From NCBI GenBank assembly GCA_963662155.1, contig OY759268.1, positions 7,039,201-7,103,200 of the forward strand: a DNA stretch of 64,000 bases. The letters run 5' to 3'. Made by a program: the position numbers and the translations under genes. This document shows, piece by piece, positions 1-54,414 of the stretch. The stretch comes from Lamellibrachia columna (lineage: Eukaryota > Annelida > Polychaeta > Sabellida > Siboglinidae). Under the pieces are notes generated by a model, which saw nothing but the letters and a program-made list of their open reading frames with translations, searched no databases and had not been told where the DNA came from. Each line of letters starts with the position of its first letter. Positions within the stretch are counted from its first letter, which is position 1.

Positions 1-725
1 TTCAATTTTGGGAAATGTAAATGCCTACATACAGGACATAGGAACTTGAATGTAAACTATAAAATGGGAGATACTGTTCTGGGTACTACTGTAAAAGAAA
101 AGGACTTAGGAGTTACAATAAGCGCTGATATGAAAGTTTCAGAGCAGTGTGGTATTGCAGCTTCAAAGGGTAATCAAATTCTTGGATTGATTAGAAGAAA
201 CATAACATACAAGGGAAAAAAGTTAGTTATACCTCTTTATAAAGCAATAGTTATACCTCATTTAGAATACTGTATACAAGCATGGAGACCATATCGTAAG
301 AAGGATATAGATACGCTTGAACGCATACAAAGGAGAGCAACTAAAATGATTCCAGAACTGAGAGACCTTAGTTATGAAGAACGCCTGAAAGAATGTGGTT
401 TAACAACTCTAGAGACAAGGAGGTTAAGAGGAGATGAGATTGAAGTTTTTAAGATATTGAATGGGTATGAAAATATTGATAGAAATATGTTTTTCTCACT
501 CAAGAAGGATAGCAGAACTAGAGGACATGAGGTAAAATTGTCTACAGATTGTGTAACTGCTAGCAGCGTGAATATGTTTAAAAACAAGGTTGACACATAT
601 CTCAGGAGGGCGGGCTATAAGTAGATGAACATTGTTGGACTCTCGATAAGCCAATGGCTTCCTTGTCCACTTGCCATCTGGGCCTTTGGCTTGGATGGCA
701 AATCTTGTTAAATCTTGTTGAATCA
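1..725 (+). mobile_element. LINE copy A, 3' part of a jockey/CR1-type element
   Basis: A 192-residue open frame (46-624) is the C-terminal part of a non-LTR reverse transcriptase polyprotein. It has the thumb/connection motifs KDLGVTIS, ILGLIRRN, PHLEYCIQAW and RIQRRATKMI. The 3' untranslated tail (625-725) ends in repeats of AAATCTTGTT, and the same tail recurs on both strands across the window. The copy is cut by the window edge. Compared with sister copies at 18.0 and 40.9 kb it lacks 75 nt after the HEVKL motif, in frame. The clade is inferred from motifs, not a tree. Confidence 0.85.
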
Positions 726-779
726 ATGCTCAATGCATTTGACGAAATTGAAAAACCGAAAGTGGACCACAACGTTAGA

Positions 780-1745
780 AACCATCCATTAGTCAGTTGA
801 TGAATTCACTCAAAGTTTCACTGAACATCTCCAACATATCGTCCTTCATGATTTCATTGAGAAAGTACAAACATTATGCTATCAAGACCTGCGAGACAAC
901 ATGCTGGGCGAATAGGAGGTACTTGTGGGTGATTTTGCTGAAAACTTCACTTTTGTAATGCAAGGTGAAGTCCATTTATATCACTGGAACAATGGTCAAG
1001 CTACCATCCACCCATTTGTTTGTTACTGGTTGCATAACGAAGTCGTCAAAGCATGTCATGTGTTGCTGTCTCTGCCTGACACATGACAATACAAGAACTT
1101 CATGAACTTGTGCCTCCATTATGTCGACTTTGGATTTGAAGCTGAATGGCAATGTTTTGCCACTTCGCACGGCAAGGGGCCATGCGATTGTGTTGGGGGA
1201 TTACTGAAGAGGATTTCAACAAAGGCTAGTCTACAGAGGCCTTGTTAAGATCAGATCCAGACACCTCACCAGCCGTACGAGTTTGCAAAGCAAAATGTTC
1301 CTTCCTTAAATGTTGAATACTTCACTGTCGGAGATTGGGCAGCTGAGGGAAACTGCTTGAGAGCCGCTTTGCAAAGGTGCGGACAGTGACAGTTGCATTG
1401 CTTCCGTCATGTGTCATTGTTCAAATTAAAAGTGAGAGAATTCCCGACAAGTAAACAAACCCGACAAGAAACCGTGACAGCTGGAGAACATGTCATCACG
1501 TTTGAAGAAATGAAGAGTTACGTCACAGTTCAGTATGATGGATGGTGAAGGCTTGGAATGGTCACGTCCGTGGATCAGAGAGAAAGAGAGGTGGCTATTA
1601 ACGTTCTCAATCCTCGTGGACCAGCCATATCATTCACTTACCCCGAGCAACCTGATAACCTGGTGGTAGGCATGGGGGATATCTTAACCACTACTCACCT
1701 TACCACAGCAACTGGAAGAACATAATACATTGAAGAAAGAGCACA
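780..1745 (+). pseudogene. Decayed ORF of a repetitive metazoan family (AEW / ATSHGKG motifs)
   Basis: Read with frame changes and stops, this stretch shows GDFAENFTFVMQ, HHWN-like YHWNNGQATIHPF, HYVDFGFEAEWQCFATSHGK, GPCDCVGG and, near 1540-1640, VQYDGWWRLGMV-like and LNPRGPAISFTYP motifs. I recognise these as a widespread, multi-copy, transposon-associated family of animal genomes, usually annotated only as uncharacterised proteins; its biochemical role is not known to me. In-frame stops at about 914 and 1084 and several frame changes show it is dead. It starts right after LINE copy A. Confidence 0.6.
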
Positions 1746-1960
1746 TGTCACAAATGTCTAATGCACTAGAGGAATGGCTTCAACAGTAGAAGAGAAACCA
1801 CACATTCATTATGTGTGTGAAAAGGTGAGATAATAAATTGTTAATAATCCAGAAAAATTATCAATTTTGGTGTTGAACACTCTCACCGAAATGAGAATTG
1901 CTGTCAAAATATTGGAATGTGCATGTTGAAATTGAAAAAAAATTATTGCCAGGTATGTGT

Positions 1961-1964
<4 letters not shown>

Positions 1965-2022
<58 letters not shown>

Positions 2023-2116
2023 CATACATACATACATACATACATACATACATACATACATACATACATACATACATACATACATACATACATACATACA
2101 TACATACATACATACA

Positions 2117-2152
<36 letters not shown>

Positions 2153-2165
2153 TACATATATATAA
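1965..2165. repeat. (TA)n followed by (ACAT)n microsatellite
   Basis: About 55 bp of alternating TA runs directly into about 125 bp of tetranucleotide ACAT repeats, then short TA again. Open frames here (YIYI, THTYIH on both strands) are artefacts of the repeat. Confidence 0.97.
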
Positions 2166-3227
2166 AAATTTCACGAAAATCATTATTTAGTGTTTTATAG
2201 CATGCAAAGGTAGACACAAGTGTCTATCTTTGTACGCAATACAACACGATGTTGCATTAAAAATTGTATAACTCCTAAAGTTTTGAAATGCGCATGATCA
2301 ATGATTATTGCCAAATATGTATGCTTCGACATATAAAAAATCAAACAAATCTGAGGTTATATGATTTTTGCTAGATTATGTCAAAGGTCAAATATTAAAC
2401 AAAAAACATATTGTTTTTTGTGTTTAATTTTCTACACAGATAAACATTTATTAGAGCTTTAAAATGACACAAACATCATGGCTGTAGGTTACCTAGGAAG
2501 GTCTTGAAGTAGTCAAAGTCGGGTCAAACTTTGATGACCTCTATCTCTGAATAGGAATGTCAGATTGAGCTGAAATTTGGTTGTTAACATGGACTCATGT
2601 ACACAAACGAACATCAACATCGAAGACCGTCATGTAAATTCTTGATTGATTTGACATGGAAAGTCCCTTGTGTCACATCAAGACACTAGTGAGAACATAC
2701 ACAGTATTGTTGATTTCGTGTGGAACACAGATAATTTCTAGACAAACCTTTGTCTACATTGATTAACAGAACTAACACAATATTCCAACCAGAAGAGTCC
2801 AGGTTCAGATAGTCATGACAAGACGCTGTTACAGAAGGCTCGATTTTGAAAAGGTTATCAACGACCAGGAGGTAGACTGATTAATATGAACTATCTTTTT
2901 ATGAAATTCTTGAATCAGTTGGTTTGTTTGGGCAGGCATTATCCCATCTGATTTTATGAAATGTGTGCAAAAGCAGACACTTGCCCTTCCAATAGCCGTT
3001 AGCACCACCATCTCCTCGGTTTGGTGAATTGTATTCATCAATGCAATACTAGTGGAAACTATAATTAAACATATGTGTTGAAGAGGTTTCTTTAAATCCG
3101 AAAAAAAAACATATGCTGGCAGTAAATATAAATTTTACTGATATATCAGCCCAGGTAAAGATGCACAAACATACCGGGTATAGGTGTGTCATCATATTGA
3201 AACAATTAAGGTGTCTTGTTATTGAAG
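2166..3227. other. No gene recognised; 5' flank or intron of gene 1
   Basis: I see no exon with family motifs here. The stretch around 2480-2620 (GATGACCTCTATCTCTGAA, GAGCTGAAATTTGG) has the look of a DNA-transposon end or short interspersed repeat but I could not pair it with an inverted partner. Confidence 0.4.
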
Positions 3228-45900
<42,673 letters not shown>

Positions 45901-46109
45901 GTCAGTGTCGTTATTTTAATTGTGATTTTCGCGTTTTGCTGGAATTCAACTTCCGCTATTTTCGTTATGTGACCTTGCGATTGTTTGCCGTAGAGTAAAT
46001 TAATTTCGATTGTTTGTACTGGAGTTAATCAGTTGGAATACTCAGATATTTTTTTAATTGCTACAACCCCATATAATGGAGTTGCTTAAATCCAAAGTTC
46101 AGTGATATC

Positions 46110-48756
46110 GTGACACGCTGGGGCAAAGCACACAATTTGGCACATTTGTACCTTAGGACCATACAAAACGTTTGAGAAGGGGCTGCCCGATTTTAAATGC
46201 CCATGTCAAGGTCTGGCCAAGGTCAAATGATGGGCTTATCATTTGTTTGGTCATGGTACACTTACTCAATATATATAAACTTGATCTTGGTACAATATGC
46301 AATCCAAACAAAGAGACAAAGTTTGAAGACTAGAAAGATGACATGAAAGGAACAGTCCATCGTTTGATTTATGGAATAAAATCCTGCATGTTAAACTGTT
46401 GGTTCTCGTCTTTGTTCCATCACACAGGGAACAGATCTTCACCATCTATGCAAATGTCCTGTAGGCCTGAGCACCCTGGGTTTTCATCCTTGACAGAGAT
46501 GTGTTCAAGAAGAACTGGGTATTCACGAAGACTAAGGGGAAGTTCTCAAGCATGCCCTCGACCAAGCGCACGAACAAAATAACGAAACCGTGAAGGGGCC
46601 TGGCGGTGCCATCGGTCTCACAGAAAGTCCTGCCGCCCTGAAGAGATGGATGGTGGCATGTCCAGAATTTGCCAGGATCCTCACTGAGTTTGAGGAGCAG
46701 TGTCTTTCGCTGGATCAAGCCAGCCAGACTCATGAACAAGGATATTCCACCCAGAAAACGTTTAGGAAGCAAGTTACTAATATATGTGATGCCATCGTGT
46801 CAATGGGGAATCCATTTATAGACACATCCCATCAACTTATGACGCTGGACACACATGACTACGGGGATGCTATGCAATCCAGAACATAATCAATCCACAA
46901 GACCATTAAGAAAAATCAACTACCATTTTTCAAGCGGCCCCACTCCGCTACCACATGCGAAACAACAATTCCAGGAAATAAAGGATAGCTGCAGTCTGTT
47001 CAGCCAGCTGTTCATCGCTGCACCAGTCCAATACACCAAACTAGAGGAGTTCTTTAAATATGAAAACCACCCGTGGCCACATGGAATATCCCTGCAAGGG
47101 AGACTTCGACTTCCAAACAACAAATCAGAGCTATTGCTTTGCATTGAGCCAAATGTCCAACCAGATGCACCATCACATTATGACGCCAACGTGTTGATGG
47201 TGTTGCCATAGTGCATGCATTGCCACGAGAAAACAGTGAGGGTGACAGTGACAAAATCTTCATTCCCTGGACAGAAAGCCAACTTCAAAGCTGCTCGTTT
47301 GGAACACTTGCTGACTTGACAGCCTGAAATCCACAACTCGAGAGAAACGGGTAAAAGGTGTTCGGAGAAAGGTATCCAGCAATGCAAAGTTACCTATTAA
47401 CTTTGCTGGCTTCTTACAAGACGATACGAATAAAGAACAACTGTTCGCACTGCTGATGGAGAACGTGGTCAAACAAGAGTATCCACTTAACAAACAAGTG
47501 TTCGTTTTCTCTGGTCCAAGTATAAAGTCGAACCACGCTGACATATCAATGGAGGAGAGCGATCACGAAGAGGCAGACAGTAGAATATGTCTAAAGGAGG
47601 GGGCGACAACTGTTCTCGTCAGAACCGTAGACTTCGACGTTGTTGTGATTTTGGTGGGAATCTTTTATGATCTTCTGCAGTACTATCCAGGTATGCAGTT
47701 TTGGGTTGGCTTTGGTAAAGGAAAACGGTATTACCACATCAATTCAATATGCCAGTAACTTGAGGAGGACAAATCTCCAGCTGTGCCGTTCTTCCATGCT
47801 TTCTCCGGTTGTGATGCAACATACCAGTTCAGCGGAAAAGGCACAAAGACAGCTTGGAAGATATGGAAATCTTACCCAACAACCACATAAGGATTCGCCA
47901 TCACATACCTGAATGTGCTTGTTCCGTTGGAAGTTACATCTGCAGCATTAAAAATTTATCTGTACAACGTACGACACCACGACATCACATGTCAAGGTGC
48001 ACGACCTTCCACGGGGGTGTTCCCACGAGAGTGAAGATGATGGAACAGCTTCCTCCAACTCAAAACGAACTGCCTCCACACGTAAATCGATGCCTGTATC
48101 AAGCCACTATTGGAGAGACAGGAATGGTGCACACCATAGCTGCACCGAATCCTGAAGGGTAGACTAGAGTTGACACCGGATGGCGTCCAATCTAGACGCC
48201 ACTACCAGCTGCTGCTGATGATTTTAGAGGCAAGGCTGCACCAACTTGTTCGACGAAATGCAAGTGCTTGAATGCTGGGTTCACTTGTACAGCACTCTGT
48301 CTCCGCTCTGGGCATCCATTGTTGAATTTGCTAATCTCTTAATGTTTAATTTCAATTTATATTACATACCAACATTAGTTGTGGGTGTTTAGGTAGGTAT
48401 GCCTCATCATATGCAAATATAAAATATTAAAAAAATAAAGTGTTAACCTTAATTATAAGTTACGTGTAAAAAAATACCAGCAAACATGGTTTGCTCACGC
48501 ACTATGGTCGCCATTTTAGATTTATGCAAATGATAAAGTATGTTATAGGACGAAGAATGTTTAAAAATGTAGTATGGCCTTTTGAAACACTCACAAATGT
48601 TGTTTATGTGACGATATATGGTAGAAATGGAAACATCATTTGACCTTGACCTGACTATGACCTCAGCCTTTAAAATCGGGCCATCGCCTCCCAAAAATGT
48701 TCTATGGTCCTAAGTTACAACTGTGCTAAATTTGGTGCTTTTACCCAGCGTGTCAC
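46110..48756 (+). mobile_element. 2.65-kb element with 123-bp inverted ends and nuclease-like ORF
   Basis: Left end 46110-46232 and the reverse complement of 48634-48756 are both 123 bp and similar throughout. Shared blocks include GTGACACGCTGGG, CTTAGGACCATA, GCCCGATTTTAAA and AAGGTCAAATGATG. The interior carries a decayed ORF (46380-48170). The layout is that of a cut-and-paste DNA transposon. A target duplication is not obvious. The element is in the intron or flank after exon 21. Confidence 0.75.
46380..48170 (+). pseudogene. Multi-copy metazoan ORF with FEN1/PIN-like motifs, decayed
   Basis: Frames are broken but order is kept: GAIGLTESPAALKRWM with CPEFARILTEFEE and QVTNICDAIVSMGNPF (46600-46830), then HEEADSRI (about 47565), RTVDFDVVVI (about 47622) and SGCDATYQFSGKGTKTAW (about 47800-47855). 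I recognise a widespread uncharacterised animal ORF family. The acidic motifs E-E-A-D, D-x-D and GCD followed by G.G.K.A resemble the active site and helical motif of FEN1/XPG-type nucleases (EAEA, D.D, GCD...G.G...A). The nuclease role is inference. Stops and shifts show it is dead. Confidence 0.6.
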
Positions 48757-48844
48757 AATCAATCCCCTAAGCCACTCTACTAATACCACTACATGCATGA
48801 CGATACATACTAGTTAAATAAATATCATTTTGTTTGAGCACATT

Positions 48845-49175
48845 ATTTAGACTAGGAGGGTAAGAGAATAAAATTACGTTTACTCACTCAAGAAAAAATA
48901 GTAGAACTAGATGACACGATGAAACATTAGTGAAGGATCAGTATATATTGGCAATACAAAAGTCCTCGTTCTCACAGAGGACAATATGTGAATGGAACGT
49001 ATTTTCTAGATATTGTGTAAATGTTAGCAGCGTGAATATGTTTAACCACAAAATTAACAAATATCTTAAAAAGGAAAGTTACGCATTGACTCTCGATAAA
49101 CCATGGCTTCCTTGTCCACTTGCCATCTGGGTATTTTTATTGGATGGTAGTCTTGCTAATCCTTGTTAAATATAT
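48845..49175 (+). mobile_element. LINE copy F, 3' fragment
   Basis: A/B-family 3' end with SFSQRTICEWN and CVNVSSVNMFNHKINKYL, followed by the shared tail. Contains the segment missing in A and B. Confidence 0.85.
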
Positions 49176-49602
49176 TTGCATTAGTCTATGCATCAATATG
49201 GTTGGTATCAAGTCAGGGTGATCATAAACGAAATAATTAAGGTAAATATTTCCAAGACATTAACTCGCTGTGTCACTATGCAATCGTGTATATGTTTTTC
49301 TATGTTCTGTTCAACCAAGCAATGCTGCGATTGTATCTATAGAAACACATTGATATTGAATTACCATACATTCGGAATATATCTTAAACATTTTTATATA
49401 TCCAAAAGGTTTATTTACCTCGCAGAAATATAATACACGTGAGGAAGTTTGTAATTTCCCTCGTTTCGGTTGATCGCTGCCTCTGTCTTACGTACCCTAC
49501 AGAGAACTACAAGAACAGCATAAGCCAGGTCGTTATCCCATAATTGGAAGGTGACTCATAGGGTTGATCGGGTACAGAAAAAAGTACGGGGTGGCCATAA
49601 CC

Positions 49603-49603
<1 letters not shown>

Positions 49604-49638
<35 letters not shown>

Positions 49639-49678
49639 GAGGTAGGGAGGGAGGGAGGGAGGGAGGGAGGGAGGGAGG

Positions 49679-49748
<70 letters not shown>

Positions 49749-49800
49749 TGGTGGGAGGGAGGGAGGGAGGGAGGGAGACAGAGAGAAAGAGAGAGAGAAC
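49604..49800. repeat. Polypurine (GA)n/(GGGA)n tract
   Basis: About 195 bp of purines, GA dinucleotide blocks alternating with GGGA tetranucleotides, nearly mirror-symmetric. Possible triplex-forming sequence. Confidence 0.97.
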
Positions 49801-49982
49801 AATAGACGAGGAGCAAAAAGAAATAGTCGCAGTCCACCACCAATAAGTCGGCCCTCACAGACAAAACAAGTACAGAACACCATCTTGGAGGCAGAAAAGC
49901 GGTACACAGGGAGTCTCACAGAAAGAGAAGACCCGTGAATGAAGCAACATGGATCCATTCCTAAGACAAAAGCAGCGATCAG

Positions 49983-50090
49983 CCGAGATGATGGGAATTA
50001 CGAACACGCATACGATGACGTCATCCGAGTATGACGTCATTAATACTGAGGAAACCATCTTGTTAAGACGACGAAATTTTTTTTGCGAAG
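49983..50090 (+). CDS. Candidate penultimate exon of gene 1
   Basis: Weak acceptor CGATCAG, donor GAAG|GTAAAT. 108 nt, phase 1-1, which fits exon 21. It would encode EMMGITNTHTMTSSEYDVIN and LLRRRNFFCE, a hydrophilic cytoplasmic stretch. No family motif supports it, only phase and donor. Confidence 0.28.
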
Positions 50091-50337
50091 GTAAATAAAC
50101 CTTTTGGATTTGTAAAAAGAAATCTTTCACCATAAAAACGAACTATCATGAGAACTGTTCAATATATTGGGAATACAGTTTCAGTAGTTCTTGCACCAAA
50201 TGTCAACTGATGAAGTGCGCGGTAAATGTTATCAGACTATGCCGTTGGTTATTACTCGAGTTTAATTGCGTAAGTCAACGAGGACTAATGTATTTGGATT
50301 TCTAAAAGCAATAACATGAATAAATATTGCCTTTCAG

Positions 50338-50378
50338 ATGTCCTCCGTTCAAGAAATGACACCGACAAGTCCATATAA
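50338..50378 (+). CDS. Candidate terminal exon of gene 1
   Basis: Strong acceptor TTGCCTTTCAG. In phase 1 it encodes VLRSRNDTDKSI and a TAA stop. If used, the protein ends soon after helix 5, without the polycystin channel module. A different frame over 50338-50583 is also open but has no recognised domain. Confidence 0.28.
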
Positions 50379-50896
50379 CACTCGAGATGAGCTGTCAGGC
50401 ACAATTCCCAGCTGCGGTCAACGACAGTTTGGTATGCTCTCAAACCGGCCATCGAGACACGTGCGGCGCGGTCTTGGTCTGCGTCACCCGTTCCGCCTTC
50501 CTCACCAACGGCTGTTCGCGAACTTATTTTTCCTAAACAATGTTGAATGGGAGGCAAATTACCCGACGTTCTTTGGCTTCTGACCTGGCCAAGCTGTAAA
50601 GATGGAACACGTGGAGCTCTGCTGACAGTCTTAGTACCAAGCACCGCGGGAAATAGCTATTATTTAATGGGGATTTGGAATATTGGCATATGTGAGAGAA
50701 TGTGTGGTTGCGATGGACGAATGATTCCTACTAGTGTTTCAGTGTACAGCATTCAAAGCAAATAATGCTTTGACAGCTATTGCGGTACACTGTAAGGCAA
50801 GCAGCGAAAACCGAAAACAAAAATGTGTTGAATATACACAGTTTTTAATTATGATTTTTAAAAATGCAATTTTAGCAATACAATGTTTGGACAATA

Positions 50897-51810
50897 GGGG
50901 AAGGCAGTCTTAGTTGAGTCATTTTTCTTTTTTATATCTATGGCATTATTATATTCATAACTCAAAACTGTTTTTATTCACATAAACTATGATTATTAAT
51001 AGGTCGTTTTATATCTAGTATGCATAGATAATTATATGCAGCTGATTCAAATAAGGTTAGTAAAATGGCTCAACTTACACTTGGTATGAGGTAAATTGAG
51101 CCACAGTGTAGTGTAAGTTAGGTAAGTGCTTTATTTCTATACTTTTCATAAGCCTTGTACTAAAAATTACTAACAACTCGACCAACACATCTACCCAATG
51201 CGTAAAACACGTCTCTGACAAGTCTACACACTTAAAGAGTTGACACACTTAATTAACATAGACTTATAGGCCAATCGCAATCAGTATGACTAACAGCTAA
51301 TATGTTGCCTTGTAGCTATCCAATGTACCAATTTGCTCGAGAATAATTCCTTGATGCATTTTGGGGTAAAGAAAACTCACCTTCATTCTTTAACCGCTGC
51401 TCAATTAACCATCGTTTGGGACTTGGGTGGCTCAACTAGCCCCGTTTCGACAATTAAGCTTGTTTAATTAACTACTCATGAATGCGCGAAATGGTGTAAA
51501 TAATCTTCTTCCCTGTGCATTGTTAAACCATTTGTAAGTGCACAGACAATAAAATCTGGTCACGTGACTTGATAGTTTACACACCATCAGACATTAATCA
51601 CAATCGCAAAAAGTTTCGAAAAGCATCAAAAATATACGTTTAACTCATATTTTCTTACCGTTATGACAAATAGCACTTATTGTACGTCAATCGGTTTCTA
51701 ATGAACATGCTCAATCACTGTTTAATACCATGTAACTGTCGCTGTTGTAGTTTCCTGGGAAACATGGGAGGCTCAACTAATCCTGTGACTCAACTAACAC
51801 TGCTTTCCCC
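50897..51810. mobile_element. 914-bp MITE with TA target duplication
   Basis: Inverted ends GGGGAAGGCAGTCTTAGTTG (50897 onward) and, on the complement from 51810, GGGGAAAGCAGTGTTAGTTG match at 23 of 25 bases. Each is flanked by TA (50895-50896 and 51811-51812), the Tc1/mariner-type target. No ORF inside; the sequence has several TTGAGCCA/GGCTCAAC subterminal motifs. Confidence 0.82.
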
Positions 51811-52312
51811 TAACTGTTAATGTAAACAAAATCATGTGATCAGCACAATAACTATGTTTGTATAATGGTTGGTTCACTCGGTTCTTGATGGTCAGCAAAG
51901 CTTTTGAGGCATGTTAATGGCCCGTGTCGTGTGTGCGATGTCAGGGGTCAGGTAAAAAGCCAATGATAGTCGACTAACTTGTCTCCAGTTCAACACTGTT
52001 AAGGACATCAATGATTCGCCACTACCGCAGTCTAGTCGAGTGTAATCTGTAGCACTCTGCGTCTGTGGATATAGACAAGAGCGAACTTGAATTCTTCAGT
52101 TCGCATGTTATCGTGGTTTGTCAGTTACATGAATACTGCCTTAGCCGCTTCACTTCTCCAAATTACTGATACGTAATATGTGAAGCATTTTCTTTTCAAA
52201 CAATGTCCAACTGATAAACACAAGAAGCAGACGTTGTCAGTTGACTGGATTTGGCTTCAAATAATTCAGCGTTGTTGTCGCTGCACATGTCAATGGAACA
52301 TAAATCATTGTA

Positions 52313-52313
<1 letters not shown>
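51811..52313. other. No feature recognised
   Basis: Unique-looking sequence, no exon support. Confidence 0.4.

Positions 52314-52382
<69 letters not shown>
52314..52382. repeat. (TA)n microsatellite
   Basis: About 68 bp of TA directly before the higher-order repeat. Confidence 0.97.
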
Positions 52383-52385
<3 letters not shown>

Positions 52386-52990
52386 CATATAGATATAATT
52401 ATATATCACAAAATACAGCAATACTTATTAAGGACGGTTGTGCACAACATTTAAACATGGATAGAGCTATTAAGGACAGTTGTGCACAACATTTAAACAT
52501 GGATAGAGCTGTTAAGGACGGTTGTGCACAACATTTAAACATGGATAGAGCTATTAAGGACGGTTGTACACAACATTTAAACATGGATAGAGCTATTAAG
52601 GACGGTTGTGCACAACATTTAAACATGGATAGAGCTATTACTCCTCGACAAGTCGCAGTTTGGATCTCGCTGTAAACCACTATATATATCATATAGATAT
52701 AATTATATATCACAAAATACAGCAGTACTTATTAAGGACGGTTGTGCACAACATTTAAACATGGATAGAGCTATTAAGGACAGTTGTGCACAACATTTAA
52801 ACATGGATAGAGCTGTTAAGGACGGTTGTGCACAACATTTAAACATGGATACAGCTATTAAGGACGGTTGTACACAACATTTAAACATGGATAGAGCTAT
52901 TAAGGACGGTTGTGCACAACATTTAAACATGGATATAGCTATTACTCCTCGACAAGTCGCAGTTTGGATCTCGCTGTAAACCACTTAAAA
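52386..52990. repeat. Higher-order repeat: two 304-bp blocks of 42-bp monomers
   Basis: Each block has five 42-bp monomers plus a 94-bp spacer. Each monomer carries the palindrome TTGTGCACAA. Blocks differ at only a few bases, and monomer variants (GACAGTTG in the second, GTACAC in the fourth) sit at the same rank in both, so the block was duplicated after the monomers diverged. Both blocks give the same open frame (monomer IKDGCAQHLNMDRA). Confidence 0.95.
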
Positions 52991-53732
52991 ATAAATGCAT
53001 ATTACTGGGAAATCAACATATACAATATTAGTTTACCGCACATATGTGTTTTCATGTCAGTGTTATATTGTTGTGTTGCCAATACTTAGTTGTAGTCGTT
53101 GTTGTCTGCTTATCTTCCAGTACGTCTAAAGACATTTGGACGGCATTTGTCTATGTGTAAATGTTTCACTATCCACATATCCCGCCAGGACCTGGCTGTG
53201 TTTAATGTTGTTCTACTAACAATTTCGAGCAATCACCTGATCTATCTTCGTGCTGTTGTTCACACATCTGTAACTTAGTACTCCCTTCAATTTACATCGA
53301 AATGTATCCTTGTCCTGTTCCGTTCTTCACGCCTTTGGTACGTCACTGGAAGTATTCACATAGGACATACGTACCCCTCGCTGTTCTCCGGGAAGTTGCA
53401 CCTCTCCATCCATGCCACTATCCTGTCAACAGCAGGAGCCCAGTGTCAGTCCTGATCTGGTCACTCCATCTCTTCCTCTCTTCCGCTGTCCTTTGAAGTC
53501 TTGTTTGTGTGCTTGCCTAATGATGTTATCCTTTGGCATACGACAAACATATCCCAAACAATGGGTGTCTTCTGTATCTGATGATGTATCTTTCCAAGAG
53601 TCCACATCATAAATTGTTAATGACCGCACATAATCTGGCTTTCTGTTTTGTTGAGATGCCTCTTTTAGAAAAGAAGCCTTTTCAGAGTTTACCAAAGACT
53701 GCCGATGCTAAGGCTATGCGTCAACTACCATC
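52991..53732. other. No feature recognised
   Basis: Short open frames on both strands without recognisable domains or splice context. Confidence 0.4.
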
Positions 53733-53764
53733 TCTCCCTCCCTCTCTCCCTCCCTCCCTCCCTG

Positions 53765-53802
<38 letters not shown>

Positions 53803-53828
53803 CATACCTCCCTCCATACCTCCCCTCG

Positions 53829-53865
<37 letters not shown>

Positions 53866-53880
53866 CCTCCCTCCCTCCCT

Positions 53881-53916
<36 letters not shown>

Positions 53917-53927
53917 CCTCCCTCCCT

Positions 53928-53984
<57 letters not shown>
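53733..53984. repeat. Polypyrimidine (CT)n/(CCCT)n tract
   Basis: About 250 bp of pyrimidines in CT and CCCT blocks, complementary in type to the polypurine tract at 49604-49800. Confidence 0.97.
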
Positions 53985-53986
<2 letters not shown>

Positions 53987-54414
53987 GACACCATTATGCT
54001 ACCCAAGGAGCAGAGCTATCTATCCCACAGTATCGAGGTCTTCGCTTTCCAGTACAATACGCTAGTCCGATGAAGTGATGACCTTGCATTCGATTCGGAG
54101 AAGCTGATTTTCATAACCATTTGCTAAAGGCAACTTGACTTTCTTGAGTGGATAGTTGTTGCTTCGTGAACACGGTGGATATAAGGTTCGGACTTCCTGA
54201 CATTAAAAACGATGTCAATGAAACTGACACTTTGCCTTCCACAATATATCACTATGCTTGAAAAACTGTAAGTATCTTACTGATAACGAACTAATCAATT
54301 AATCATCTAACCTTAGGCAGAAGTCAGAAGTCTACATTTTCTACCTTAGCAGCTAACACTCGATGTGTACAAACAATTTCGACAACTTAGAATTATGCTT
54401 ACAAATAACATATT

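Noticed and set aside
1898..2217. Open frames of YIYI or THTYIH in both strands (also at 9.2, 16.2, 19, 20.4, 28.6, 52.3, 56.7, 59.4 and 59.9 kb)
   Set aside because: They are translations of TA, ACAT and GT microsatellites, open in most frames, with no start context or homology.
50285..50644. 119-codon minus-strand frame
   Set aside because: No domain recognised; the plus strand has a strong splice acceptor here. Could be an old transposon but I cannot support it.
52457..52979. 72-codon repeat peptide in each higher-order block as a gene
   Set aside because: Frame follows automatically from a 42-bp period; no start context, splice or homologue.
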